NCBI GenBank assembly: GCA_022425945.1
Contig: JAKMEK010000096.1
Span: 1-50,173, forward strand
Reading direction: 5' to 3'
DNA from: Flavobacteriaceae bacterium
Lineage (GTDB): Bacteria; Bacteroidota; Bacteroidia; Flavobacteriales; Flavobacteriaceae
DNA length: 50,173 bases
Part shown: positions 18,030-26,163 of the stretch, piece after piece
How the letters are laid out: every line of letters begins with the position of its first letter
Position numbering within the stretch: the stretch's first letter is position 1
Translations under genes and position numbers: made by a program
The notes under the pieces: model-generated
Database searches by the model: none
What the model saw: only the letters and a program-made list of their open reading frames with translations
Told to the model about the DNA's origin: nothing

Positions 18030-18738
18030 TTGTTTTTCCAAATCTACGTTCTCGTTTTTGGTAGCTATCAATTGCTGATTTAAAATGTTCTTCATCAAAA
18101 TCCGGCCATAAGACCGCTGAAAAATATAATTCTGCATATGCAATTTGCCACAGTAAAAAGTTACTTATTCGTTGTTCACCGCTGGTTCGAATTAAAAGAT
18201 CTACACCTGGTAAATTTCGCGTGTAAAGATGCTCATTTATAATGGTTTCATCAACATTTTCGGGGGAAATTATGTTATTTTTAACTTTGCGACTAATTTC
18301 CTGAACTGCCTGTGTTAACTCTTGTCTAGCACCATAATTTAATGCTAGGGTTAAAACCATTCCTGTGTTAGTGCTTGTCTTCTGAATGGTGTCTTTTAAT
18401 TCCCTCTCAACTTCAAAAGGAAGTTTGCTAATATCACCAATACTTCTTAATTGAATATTGTTAGAAAGCATCTTATTGACTTCACGTTGTAATGCCTTAA
18501 TCAACAAGTCCATAAGGCTACTAACTTCTGTTTTTGGACGATCCCAGTTTTCTGTTGAAAAAGCGTATAGGGTAAGGTGTTCTATGCCCAGTTCAGCCGA
18601 TGTTTCTACGATTTTCCTTACGGCTTGGGTACCGTTTCGATGACCAAACACACGGTTTTTACCTTTAGCTTTCGCCCAACGTCCGTTACCGTCCATAATT
18701 ATGGCTACATGTTTTGGTAAGTTGTTTGTGTCTATCAT
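18010..18738 (-). CDS. uppS: Isoprenyl (undecaprenyl) diphosphate synthase
   Basis: A 242-residue cis-prenyltransferase with HVAIIMDGNGRWAKAKG (catalytic Asp16) and RTSGEQRISNFLLWQIAYAE, both diagnostic for UppS. It makes the C55 lipid carrier used for cell-wall and surface polysaccharide synthesis. A TTG at 18762 opens the frame earlier, but the ATG at 18738, which directly follows the DUF6089 stop, gives the normal N-terminus. It is followed by bamA with an overlap. Confidence 0.96.
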   Translation of the reverse strand: MIDTNNLPKHVAIIMDGNGRWAKAKGKNRVFGHRNGTQAVRKIVETSAELGIEHLTLYAFSTENWDRPKTEVSSLMDLLIKALQREVNKMLSNNIQLRSIGDISKLPFEVERELKDTIQKTSTNTGMVLTLALNYGARQELTQAVQEISRKVKNNIISPENVDETIINEHLYTRNLPGVDLLIRTSGEQRISNFLLWQIAYAELYFSAVLWPDFDEEHFKSAIDSYQKRERRFGKTSEQLTD

Positions 18739-18740
18739 CG

Positions 18741-19445
18741 TTACTTTTCTTTGCAATAACAAGGAATTTGGCCAAAGGTATAACTAAATGTGAATCCAGT
18801 AAAGACATACCAGTCTTTATTGTAAATACTCCCGTGTTTTAAGGTGGGATTATTTTCATATTGCCCGATGGGGTTACTACCGTCTATGTTGTCTGTAAAA
18901 GAATAACGAACACCGGTTTCTAAACTAACAATAAATAAAGGGGAGATACTTGCCTTGATGCCTACAATAATGGGTATTGAAAATTGGAGTTCACTGTCGT
19001 ATTTTTCTACAACTGGATCAGCTAGATTCTCTGTAATGGTAAATAGTTGATGTTGAAAATAATTAACTCCTGCAAAGATGTAAGGACTAAACTCTCTGTC
19101 GTCATCGTGCAAATCAAATTCAAAAAAGTTAACCTCCATTCCAGCAGAAAATTCAAGTATATTGTTGTCAATGCGAAAAAACCGATTGAAACGACTTAGG
19201 TCTTGGGCATAATAATCGTAGCTTTTAAGCGTACTAGAAATAAAACTTGCTCTGATTGCATAACGCGTTGTTATATTCCATTTATAAACCAATCCATAGG
19301 CAGGAGAATTGGCCAAAATAGGTAAGGTTGACCCAACATCGCCAATGGTGTTACTTCCTCCAAGAAAAAGGCCGAGTTCATGCACCTGCGCCTTTGTTGA
19401 CCAAAGGTTCACCAAGCAAAAAAGAAGTAAGCAAATGCGTTTCAT
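18741..19445 (-). CDS. DUF6089-type outer membrane beta-barrel protein
   Basis: A 234-residue protein with a signal peptide ending TKAQ, then HELGLFLGGSNTIGDVG and alternating amphipathic strands with many aromatic ends (ATRYAIRASFIS, SPYIFAGVNYFQH, FTGFTFSYTFG). This matches the DUF6089 family often found directly before uppS in Flavobacteriia. It is likely a small outer membrane barrel of unknown role. The stop codon ends 2 bp before the uppS ATG, tying it to the envelope operon. Confidence 0.82.
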   Translation of the reverse strand: MKRICLLLFCLVNLWSTKAQVHELGLFLGGSNTIGDVGSTLPILANSPAYGLVYKWNITTRYAIRASFISSTLKSYDYYAQDLSRFNRFFRIDNNILEFSAGMEVNFFEFDLHDDDREFSPYIFAGVNYFQHQLFTITENLADPVVEKYDSELQFSIPIIVGIKASISPLFIVSLETGVRYSFTDNIDGSNPIGQYENNPTLKHGSIYNKDWYVFTGFTFSYTFGQIPCYCKEK

Positions 19446-19530
19446 TCAGTTTAGGGTACAAAAAATAGCGCTAGACAAAAATGACCAGCAGTAACTGTTA
19501 TTCTAAACTGTTTTAAGCGGGATTTATTGT

Positions 19531-20403
19531 TTAATTACGCTTATCTACTCCCCAATAAAGTTTTTCGCGAAGGACACTGTAAAAGGCAGTATCATTAAAT
19601 TGCACTGTAGCAATACTGAAGTTGGCTTTTTTAATGTAAATGGGGGTGTTGTGAGGTAGACTTATAAGACGTGAATCCAAGGAGAGTAAATGTTGATCTT
19701 CTCGACCCGAAACTTCTAATTTTATGGTAGAATGATCGGGTAAAACTAGGGGTCGAATGTTCAAGTTGTGAGGAGCGATAGGCGTCATGACCAAACTAGG
19801 TGTTTCGGGCAAAACAATGGGCCCTCCACTACTTAAATTATAGCCAGTAGAACCTGTGGGGGTTGCTACGATTAATCCATCTGCCCAGTAAGTGGTTAAT
19901 GGGTGACCTTCAATTTCTGCCTGAATACTGATCAAAGAGGCTGTATCTTTTCGACTTACACTGATTTCGTTTAAGGCGTAGGGGAAATTATTTAAAAGTG
20001 ACTGCTGCTCACCGATTTCAACTTCAAGCAGACTGCGGTTTATCAGTGTGAATTTTTTCTCCCATAGAAGCTGTAAGCCTTTGTTGAGCGATTCTTTTTG
20101 TAAGCTGGTCAGAAAACCCAAACGACCGGTGTTAATTCCCAAAATAGGGACATTGCTTTCTCGTACGGTTGTCACCGCCTGAAGCATTGAGCCATCTCCA
20201 CCAATGCAAATGAGAAAAGAAGTGCTTGAGTCGAGAGAAGTAAACACCGAAAGTTGTTCTTTCAAGGCGTTATCTTCAAGGCCATCATTGAGGTTTTTGT
20301 CTATAATGACATTGACTTTTAATCCCATCAAATGTTCAATTACGCCTTCCGCATAGCCAATGGCTACGGAATTGATGAACGGACAAATGACGGCAATTTG
20401 CAT
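19531..20403 (-). CDS. nadK: NAD kinase
   Basis: A 290-residue enzyme with the family motifs GGDGSML, NTGRLGFL and TPTGSTGYNLSSGGPIV, the binding sites for NAD and ATP. It makes NADP+ in the cytoplasm. A TTG at 20421 opens the frame, but the ATG at 20403 gives the canonical MQIAVICPF start and lies 15 bp after a perfect -7 promoter element. It heads the gene string running to the Skp genes, though an 85-bp gap separates it from DUF6089. Confidence 0.95.
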   Translation of the reverse strand: MQIAVICPFINSVAIGYAEGVIEHLMGLKVNVIIDKNLNDGLEDNALKEQLSVFTSLDSSTSFLICIGGDGSMLQAVTTVRESNVPILGINTGRLGFLTSLQKESLNKGLQLLWEKKFTLINRSLLEVEIGEQQSLLNNFPYALNEISVSRKDTASLISIQAEIEGHPLTTYWADGLIVATPTGSTGYNLSSGGPIVLPETPSLVMTPIAPHNLNIRPLVLPDHSTIKLEVSGREDQHLLSLDSRLISLPHNTPIYIKKANFSIATVQFNDTAFYSVLREKLYWGVDKRN

Positions 20404-20418
20404 GAATGAGCTTTTGTA

Positions 20419-20426
20419 CAAAAATA
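20419..20426 (-). promoter_or_regulatory. Candidate -7 promoter element of nadK
   Basis: Minus-strand bases TATTTTTG match the Bacteroidota -7 consensus TANNTTTG exactly and end 15 bp before the nadK ATG. No clear -33 motif is seen. The 126-bp gap between divergent nadK and pdxJ must hold both promoters; for pdxJ only a 7-of-8 match, TAATTTTA at 20509-20516, is visible. Confidence 0.5.
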
Positions 20427-20529
20427 CAAAATAATCATTCCCCTTTTTTTATCCCTGCAAGAAGTTCACTTTTCATTCCAAATGGTAGGGTAAAGGACAT
20501 GAAGTTTGTAATTTTACAAAAAATAACCC

Positions 20530-21246
20530 ATGACAAAATTAAGTGTCAACATCAACAAAGTAGCCACCTTACGTAATTCAAGAGGGGGAGATGTTCCTAA
20601 TTTATTGAAGGTCGCAAAAGATTTACAGTTTTTTGGCGCAGAAGGCATAACGGTTCATCCAAGGCCAGATCAACGTCATATTCGCTATTCAGATGCGAGA
20701 GAACTGCCTGCTGTAGTAACTACAGAATACAATATAGAGGGAAATCCTATCCCAGAATTCATGGACTTAGTCTTGTCCATTAAGCCCACTCAGGTCACCC
20801 TTGTGCCTGATGCTGAAGATGCCATTACCTCCAATGCAGGTTGGGACACCATTGCCAATGCTTCTTTTTTAAAAGATACAATTGCTCGTTTTAAGGTAGA
20901 AGGAATTCGCACCTCTATTTTTGTGGATCCAAATTTAGAAATGATTGAAGCTGCTGTTGCCACTGGCACAGATCGCATAGAATTATATACTGAAGCTTTT
21001 GCTCATCATTACCCTGTCAACAAAGAGAAAGCCATTGCACCCTATCGCGATGCAGCTATTTTAGCAAATAAATTAGGTTTGGGAATCAATGCAGGTCATG
21101 ACTTAAGCCTAGATAATATTGCTTTTTTCGCGCAAGAAATACCAGGTTTACTGGAGGTCTCCATTGGTCATGCGTTGATGAGTGAATCTTTATATTTAGG
21201 TTTTGAAACAGTAGTTCAGCGCTATTTATCTCATTTGGCAAAATGA
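20530..21246 (+). CDS. pdxJ: Pyridoxine 5'-phosphate synthase
   Basis: A 238-residue TIM-barrel enzyme with LSVNINKVATLRNSRGG, TVHPRPDQRHI and the closing VSIGHALM segment, all conserved in PdxJ. It condenses 1-deoxyxylulose 5-phosphate with 3-amino-2-oxopropyl phosphate in the DXP-dependent vitamin B6 pathway. The length is normal. The stop overlaps the start of the alpha/beta hydrolase by 4 bp (ATGA), so translation is coupled. Confidence 0.96.
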   Translation: MTKLSVNINKVATLRNSRGGDVPNLLKVAKDLQFFGAEGITVHPRPDQRHIRYSDARELPAVVTTEYNIEGNPIPEFMDLVLSIKPTQVTLVPDAEDAITSNAGWDTIANASFLKDTIARFKVEGIRTSIFVDPNLEMIEAAVATGTDRIELYTEAFAHHYPVNKEKAIAPYRDAAILANKLGLGINAGHDLSLDNIAFFAQEIPGLLEVSIGHALMSESLYLGFETVVQRYLSHLAK

Positions 21247-22016
21247 AACAAATCCACGCATTAGTATTGGGAGAGGGCTCACGAAACCTGATTATCCTTC
21301 ATGGTTTTTTGGGAATGGGCGATAATTGGAAAACCCATGCTAAACAGTGGGTAGCTCAAGGTTGGCGAGTGCATTTAATCGATCAGCGCAATCACGGAAG
21401 AAGTTTTTGGAGCTCCTCGTTTAACTATGCTCTTTTGGCAGAAGACATTCATCAGTATTTTAGCGACAATGCACTAGAAAGCGCAACCCTACTTGGGCAC
21501 TCGATGGGAGGTAAGGTCGCCATGTTGTTTGCTTGTCTTTATCCAGAAAAAGTGAACCAATTGATTGTTGCAGATATAGCTCCTAAAACCTATCCTTCTC
21601 ATCATCAAACCATCTTATCGGGACTAGCTTCCTTAGATTTCTCAGATATCAAAAGCAGGAAAGAAGCGGATGAAGCTTTGGCAATTCATGTGAAAGATAT
21701 GGGAACACGTCAGTTTTTATTAAAAAACATTTACAGAGTTACTCCAAACCAACTAGGACTTCGAATGAATATTGATGTGCTCAAGAATGTGAGCGAACAA
21801 ATTGGAGATACCATGGCTAAGACCCAGCGATACCATGGAGAAACCCTCTTCTTGAAAGGGGCAACGTCTGGATACATAGAAGAACAAGATGAGTTTGCGA
21901 TAAAGCATCATTTTCCAAGAGCAAAAATAGTTACCATTGAGCGAGCAGGTCATTGGTTACATGCTGAAAATCCTAAAGATTTTGCCCAAGCCATAGAGGA
22001 CTGGTGGCAGTTCTAA
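21243..22016 (+). CDS. Alpha/beta hydrolase, YbfF-like esterase
   Basis: A 257-residue alpha/beta hydrolase with HGFLGMGDNWKT (oxyanion region), the nucleophile elbow GHSMGGK near residue 91, DQRNHGRS, and the catalytic histidine in RAGHWLHAENP. This pattern fits the YbfF/ABHD11 group of esterases. The natural substrate cannot be read from sequence. It is coupled to pdxJ by a 4-bp overlap, an arrangement that may be just compact packing. Confidence 0.9.
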   Translation: MKQIHALVLGEGSRNLIILHGFLGMGDNWKTHAKQWVAQGWRVHLIDQRNHGRSFWSSSFNYALLAEDIHQYFSDNALESATLLGHSMGGKVAMLFACLYPEKVNQLIVADIAPKTYPSHHQTILSGLASLDFSDIKSRKEADEALAIHVKDMGTRQFLLKNIYRVTPNQLGLRMNIDVLKNVSEQIGDTMAKTQRYHGETLFLKGATSGYIEEQDEFAIKHHFPRAKIVTIERAGHWLHAENPKDFAQAIEDWWQF

Positions 22017-22082
22017 GATTTCACAGTTTGGTGTCAAATTGTGAAAAAAGAATGTAGTCGAAGTTATTCGGCTGAACTACAC

Positions 22083-22090
22083 TATTTTTG
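22083..22090 (+). promoter_or_regulatory. Candidate -7 promoter element of the GNAT-lysC pair
   Basis: TATTTTTG matches TANNTTTG exactly and ends only 5 bp before the ATG at 22096. If it is used, transcription would begin at or next to the start codon. No good -33 motif is visible at the expected distance. Confidence 0.45.
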
Positions 22091-22095
22091 CAGAG

Positions 22096-22590
22096 ATGAA
22101 AGCAGTTAAATTACGTTTTGTAAGGCCAAATGATATGGTTGCAGTTCTTGGATTGATTCAAGAATTGGCCGATTTTGAGAATGAACCTGAGGCGGTAATC
22201 GTTACAGCTGAAGACTTAGTTCGCGATGCCTTTGCAGATCAACCTAAATTTAGTTGTATTGTAGCAGAAAAAGAAGGCATCATTATAGGAATGGCCCTTT
22301 ACTATCCACGTTATTCTACGTGGAAAGGCCCAACCTTACATTTAGAGGATTTAATTGTTACCCAAGCTGAACGAGGGACAGGTGTTGGAAAAGCATTGTA
22401 CACTGCGTTTATTAGCGAAGGTAAAAAGCAGCAAGTAGAACGAATTGAATGGGTTGTTTTAGATTGGAACAGCCATGCGGTAGAATTTTATAAAAAGAGC
22501 GGTGCCAATGTGTTGACCGATTGGCAAACCGTACAAATGGATCAAGCGGCAATAAGTCGCTATTTAGCAATTGAGCATGAGGATATTTAA
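22096..22590 (+). CDS. GNAT family N-acetyltransferase
   Basis: A 164-residue GNAT protein. The acetyl-CoA binding loop appears as QAERGTGVGKALY, after the strand LHLEDLIV, and the C-terminal WVVLDWNSHAVEFYKKSGA is the usual end of the fold. It resembles the diamine/thialysine acetyltransferase (SAT-like) branch, judged from LEDLIV and VLDWN, but the acceptor is not certain. Its 3' end overlaps the aspartate kinase start by 14 bp. Confidence 0.9.
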   Translation: MKAVKLRFVRPNDMVAVLGLIQELADFENEPEAVIVTAEDLVRDAFADQPKFSCIVAEKEGIIIGMALYYPRYSTWKGPTLHLEDLIVTQAERGTGVGKALYTAFISEGKKQQVERIEWVVLDWNSHAVEFYKKSGANVLTDWQTVQMDQAAISRYLAIEHEDI

Positions 22591-23833
22591 GTTTGGTGGA
22601 GCATCAGTAAAAGATGCCGCAAGTGTTAAAAATGTAGCGTCGGTACTTCAAAAAGAAGGGCACCAAGATGTATTGGTAGTTGTTTCTGCCATGGGAAAGA
22701 CCACAAATGCTCTAGAATCTCTTGTTGAGACCTATTTAAACGATCGCGGCCAATTGAAAACAGTTGTGCAGGAATTAGAACATTTTCACCTTGAAATAAT
22801 TGACGAATTACTGGACAAAGACCAAGACCCTTTAAAGGAAAAAGTAAAGGCATTGACCCAAGAATTGTTGCAATTCCTTGAGCATAATAAGTCTCCCAAC
22901 TACAGTTTTGTCTACGATCAAACGGTTAGTTTTGGAGAGCTGATTTCTACGACGATCATTGCTTATTATTTGAAGACTATTGGACTTCCAGCCCTGTGGT
23001 TAGATGCGCGTAAGTGTGTTAAGACAGATAGTTACTACCGCGACGCAAATTTGGATTGGGAAGAAACCCAAACGCAAATTAAAGCGCAGGTCAATGGTTC
23101 TAAGCTGATTATCTCACAAGGATTTATTGGAAGTGACTCAAATAACTTCACCACTACACTTGGGCGAGAAGGTTCTGACTATTCTGCCGCAATTTTCGCT
23201 TATGCCTTAGGTGCAGAATCGGTTACCATATGGAAAGATGTCCCCGGTGTTTTGAATGGTGATCCACGTGAGTTCGAGAATACAGAACTGCTGCATCAAA
23301 TCTCGTATAGGGAAGCGATTGAATTGGCTTTTTATGGTGCATCGGTTATTCACCCCAAAACCCTACAACCTTTACAACGCAAGGAAATTCCACTCTATGT
23401 TCGTTCATTTTTGAACCCAGAAGGGAAGGGTACTGCAGTATCAAAAGGGAAGACCTTAGACCCACATATTCCCTGTTACATCATCAAGAAAGAACAGGTG
23501 CTGCTCAAGCTTTCTTCACTTGATTTTTCTTTCATTGTGGAAGACAATATTGCTCAAATTTTTGGTTTATTGTCTACCTACCAAATGCGTGTCGAATTGA
23601 TCCAAAATTCGGCCATTAGTTTCTCGGTTGTTGTCAACAACAAATACAATCGTTTGGAAGAATTATTGGTTGAACTACGAGCAAAGTTTAAGGTAACAGT
23701 GACTGAGAACGTAAACTTATTTACTGTTCGTCATTTTGATCAGGTTGCCAAAGAAAAGGTGCGCAGTTATGGAGATAAAATTCTATTGGAACAGCGCACA
23801 AGAGAGACTTTACAGGTGGTTTTAGCCAACTAA
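22577..23833 (+). CDS. lysC: Aspartate kinase
   Basis: A 418-residue kinase opening with RIFKFGGASVKDA, with GREGSDYSAA in the nucleotide-binding half and a C-terminal ACT-like region (residues about 295-380) for feedback control. It phosphorylates aspartate, the first step toward lysine, threonine and methionine. It has no homoserine dehydrogenase fusion. A TTG at 22571 opens the frame, but the ATG at 22577 gives the canonical start. It overlaps the acetyltransferase gene and ends 87 bp before the accessory protease. Confidence 0.93.
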   Translation: MRIFKFGGASVKDAASVKNVASVLQKEGHQDVLVVVSAMGKTTNALESLVETYLNDRGQLKTVVQELEHFHLEIIDELLDKDQDPLKEKVKALTQELLQFLEHNKSPNYSFVYDQTVSFGELISTTIIAYYLKTIGLPALWLDARKCVKTDSYYRDANLDWEETQTQIKAQVNGSKLIISQGFIGSDSNNFTTTLGREGSDYSAAIFAYALGAESVTIWKDVPGVLNGDPREFENTELLHQISYREAIELAFYGASVIHPKTLQPLQRKEIPLYVRSFLNPEGKGTAVSKGKTLDPHIPCYIIKKEQVLLKLSSLDFSFIVEDNIAQIFGLLSTYQMRVELIQNSAISFSVVVNNKYNRLEELLVELRAKFKVTVTENVNLFTVRHFDQVAKEKVRSYGDKILLEQRTRETLQVVLAN

Positions 23834-23895
23834 AGACCTATGCTATTTTAAAGTTTAACATTTTATTTTTCTATTTTTTTGATTTTTGGTTAAGT

Positions 23896-23913
23896 TTAGA
23901 TTCCTAAATCTAA
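23896..23913. repeat. Inverted repeat upstream of the M57-like protease gene
   Basis: TTAGATT and AATCTAA form perfect 7-bp arms around CCTA, 7 bp before the ATG at 23921. It could be an operator or a leader hairpin that affects translation. No T-run follows, so it is not a terminator. In an AT-rich gap chance is a real alternative. Confidence 0.35.
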
Positions 23914-23920
23914 CCTAATC

Positions 23921-24835
23921 ATGATAAAAAATTTCACCTACGCCATTCTTTGTTTGCTCTTTTTGTCCTGTGCAAAAAGTGATGAACATGTTTTTTTAGA
24001 CTCCGAAAGTGTTGAGCAAAATGATCTGAAACAGCAAATAATCGCTACGCTTGGATATGCTGAAGATGATATAGTATTTGACAAAGTCGAGGGACAGATA
24101 TTTGTTCAAATAGAAGAAGGTATGCTTTTTTCAATTGATCAAATTAAGGAGCTTATTGTATTAAATAGTGATGCAAATAAACAAAGAGCCATCAGATGTG
24201 ATGAAGGTATTTTGTCGGTTTATTGCAGATCCACGACCTGTCGAAAAAGAAGGGATTACAATGCGCAATACCAGTCTATAGTATGGGTTTATATTGAAAG
24301 GAACACCCCATCAGAATGGAGCGAAGCGATGCAAGAGGCTATTCAAGAATGGAATAATGTTTCGAATGGGTTACAGTTTTTTTATGCAGAAAACTGTACA
24401 ACAGGCGATACAAGGTATAATCGAGGGGTTTATATGACCTTTGAAGATAGACCAGAGGAAGATAATACTATTGCAAGAGCAATTCTGGGTTCGCAATCAA
24501 ATTTCAAGAGAATATTAATTAATCGATCATACCACGACTTTAATGAATTAACCCAAAACAGAAGGGTGTTTGTGCTAGCGCATGAGCTAGGACACACCAT
24601 AGGTTATACACATCTAGAAAACAACACCAGTGGCGATTGTTTTATTGAAGGCACAGAAGTGAACGATAAAAACTCTTTGATGAGAACAGATATTGGTACC
24701 GGAAGGGTCGATCGAAATAATTTATTTACTTCTTCAGATGTAAGCGCACATTTAACCTTATATCCCCATAAATCGAATAATTATTTCAAGTATAAAGCAT
24801 ATTATAAAGGGGTAAGGAATTCAAGGTGTAATTGA
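23921..24835 (+). CDS. Secreted M57-like zinc metalloprotease lipoprotein
   Basis: A 304-residue protein with a lipoprotein signal (LFLSC, Cys17), an N-terminal region of about 100 residues that could be a propeptide, and a zincin domain with the extended zinc motif HELGHTIGYTH around residues 225-235. Motif and layout fit the M57 (dual-action HEIGH) metallopeptidases of Bacteroidota. The segment before the catalytic domain has three cysteines and several basic residues. Arginine is mostly coded by AGA/AGG, unlike the flanking genes, which hints at transfer or low expression. The target is unknown. Confidence 0.85.
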   Translation: MIKNFTYAILCLLFLSCAKSDEHVFLDSESVEQNDLKQQIIATLGYAEDDIVFDKVEGQIFVQIEEGMLFSIDQIKELIVLNSDANKQRAIRCDEGILSVYCRSTTCRKRRDYNAQYQSIVWVYIERNTPSEWSEAMQEAIQEWNNVSNGLQFFYAENCTTGDTRYNRGVYMTFEDRPEEDNTIARAILGSQSNFKRILINRSYHDFNELTQNRRVFVLAHELGHTIGYTHLENNTSGDCFIEGTEVNDKNSLMRTDIGTGRVDRNNLFTSSDVSAHLTLYPHKSNNYFKYKAYYKGVRNSRCN

Positions 24836-24840
24836 TTTTT

Positions 24841-25212
24841 ATGAAAAAAAGATTGTTTAATGGTATAATTATTTTTCTGCTTTGGGGGTGTTTTTTACCA
24901 AAGCGAGAGATTGTATCCATGGTTAGAGTAGAGAATACTACAGGCTTTTATCTGGATAGTCTTCGGTTATGGGGGCACTCGTTTAAGGGTGTAGCTGATG
25001 GTGAATTCACCAATTATGTGGAAGTAATTGATGGAGATATAGGTATTGCTGCTTTAGCTTTTATAGGAGAAGAAGCTAAACCATCAGGTGCCAATGATCT
25101 ACTCGGTTTAGAAAAATTAAAGGAGAAAAAATACACCCTACAAATGTATGCTAAACCTCCTGCCTCAAATGGATATATTCCCTTTTGGGATCGTTTAATC
25201 GAAGATGATTAG
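24841..25212 (+). CDS. Small hypothetical lipoprotein next to the M57-like protease
   Basis: A 123-residue protein with a short signal and lipobox LLWGC (Cys17), followed by a probable single beta-rich domain (VRVENTTGFYLDSLRLWGH and onward). I recognise no family. A TTG at 24832 opens the frame inside the protease stop region, but the ATG at 24841 gives a clean lipoprotein signal. It lies 5 bp after the protease stop and is likely cotranscribed. A partner or inhibitor of the protease is possible but only a guess from position. Confidence 0.7.
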   Translation: MKKRLFNGIIIFLLWGCFLPKREIVSMVRVENTTGFYLDSLRLWGHSFKGVADGEFTNYVEVIDGDIGIAALAFIGEEAKPSGANDLLGLEKLKEKKYTLQMYAKPPASNGYIPFWDRLIEDD

Positions 25213-25215
25213 GTT

Positions 25216-26160
25216 TTAAAGTTGCTTAAAGTTCAATATAATTTCATGAACAATAATTTCGGCTAATTTACGGTGACTTTCGATGCTCCAACCGGCTACA
25301 TGGGGAGAGAGTAATACATTGTTAGCGGCTAATAAATAACTAAAGTCGTCAGCGATTTCTGTTGCAAAGAGATTTTCAAATGAGCTTTTCTCATATTCTA
25401 AGACATCAAGTGCAGCGCCTTTTACTTTTCCGTTTTTTAAGGCTTGGACCAAGTCTACAGTTTTTATGGCACTTCCTCTAGCAGTATTAATGAGCCAAAA
25501 AGGCTGCTGCATTTTAGTTAAAAAAGCGGCATCTATCATTCCTATAGTTAAGTGAGTTTGCGGAGTGTGTAAACTGAGTACAGTAACTTTTTCCTGAAGC
25601 TCCTCTAGCGAAACTTGACGGGCAAAGGCGTCTGGTTTTTTGGGTTCAATATCGTAATAGATGACCTCTTTTACATCAAAGCCAAGAAGCTTTTTAGCAA
25701 AGCTTTTCCCCATATTGCCATAGCCAATTATTCCCACCGTTTGTCCTTCGAGTTCCTCCCCACGATGGGTTTCGCGCAGCCATTCTCCTGCTTGAATTGA
25801 TTGATGTGCTAGACGTAGTTTATTCATTAATCCCAAAAGCATGCCAAGGGCGTGTTCACCCACTGCATTTGCGTTGCCCATGGGAGCAGCAAAGAGCTCT
25901 ATGTCCAGTTTTTTAGCGGCTTCTTGATCAATATTTTCAACTCCTGCTCCTACACGAGCAATGAATTTTAAGTTGGTCCCTTTGGCTAAAAAGGAAGCAT
26001 CAATCGGAAAGCGAGAGCGGACCACAAGGCCGTCATAATGTTTTAAGACACCTTCTATTTCGCTTTTTGATTCAGTATATGCTTGGATGTTTTCAAAACC
26101 AGCACGGCCTAATTGCTGTATCAGTAAGGGATGGTTTTCGTCTAGGTGAAGAATTTTCAT
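25216..26160 (-). CDS. D-isomer-specific 2-hydroxyacid dehydrogenase (SerA-like)
   Basis: A 314-residue NAD-dependent dehydrogenase with the Rossmann motif VGIIGYGNMG near residue 145, INTARGSAI with the substrate-binding arginine, and the catalytic histidine in LSPHVAGWS. The catalytic core is complete, but the C-terminal ACT domain of full-length SerA is absent. It may act as a phosphoglycerate dehydrogenase; serC is not adjacent, so the substrate stays open. It follows mgtE by 3 bp and ends the serS-rsmA string. Confidence 0.88.
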   Translation of the reverse strand: MKILHLDENHPLLIQQLGRAGFENIQAYTESKSEIEGVLKHYDGLVVRSRFPIDASFLAKGTNLKFIARVGAGVENIDQEAAKKLDIELFAAPMGNANAVGEHALGMLLGLMNKLRLAHQSIQAGEWLRETHRGEELEGQTVGIIGYGNMGKSFAKKLLGFDVKEVIYYDIEPKKPDAFARQVSLEELQEKVTVLSLHTPQTHLTIGMIDAAFLTKMQQPFWLINTARGSAIKTVDLVQALKNGKVKGAALDVLEYEKSSFENLFATEIADDFSYLLAANNVLLSPHVAGWSIESHRKLAEIIVHEIILNFKQL

Positions 26161-26163
26161 GCC

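Noticed and set aside
19447-19510. Inverted repeat CAGTTTAG / CTAAACTG between nadK and DUF6089
   Set aside because: Arms of 8 bp are separated by 48 bases and no T-run follows; in AT-rich sequence this can occur by chance.
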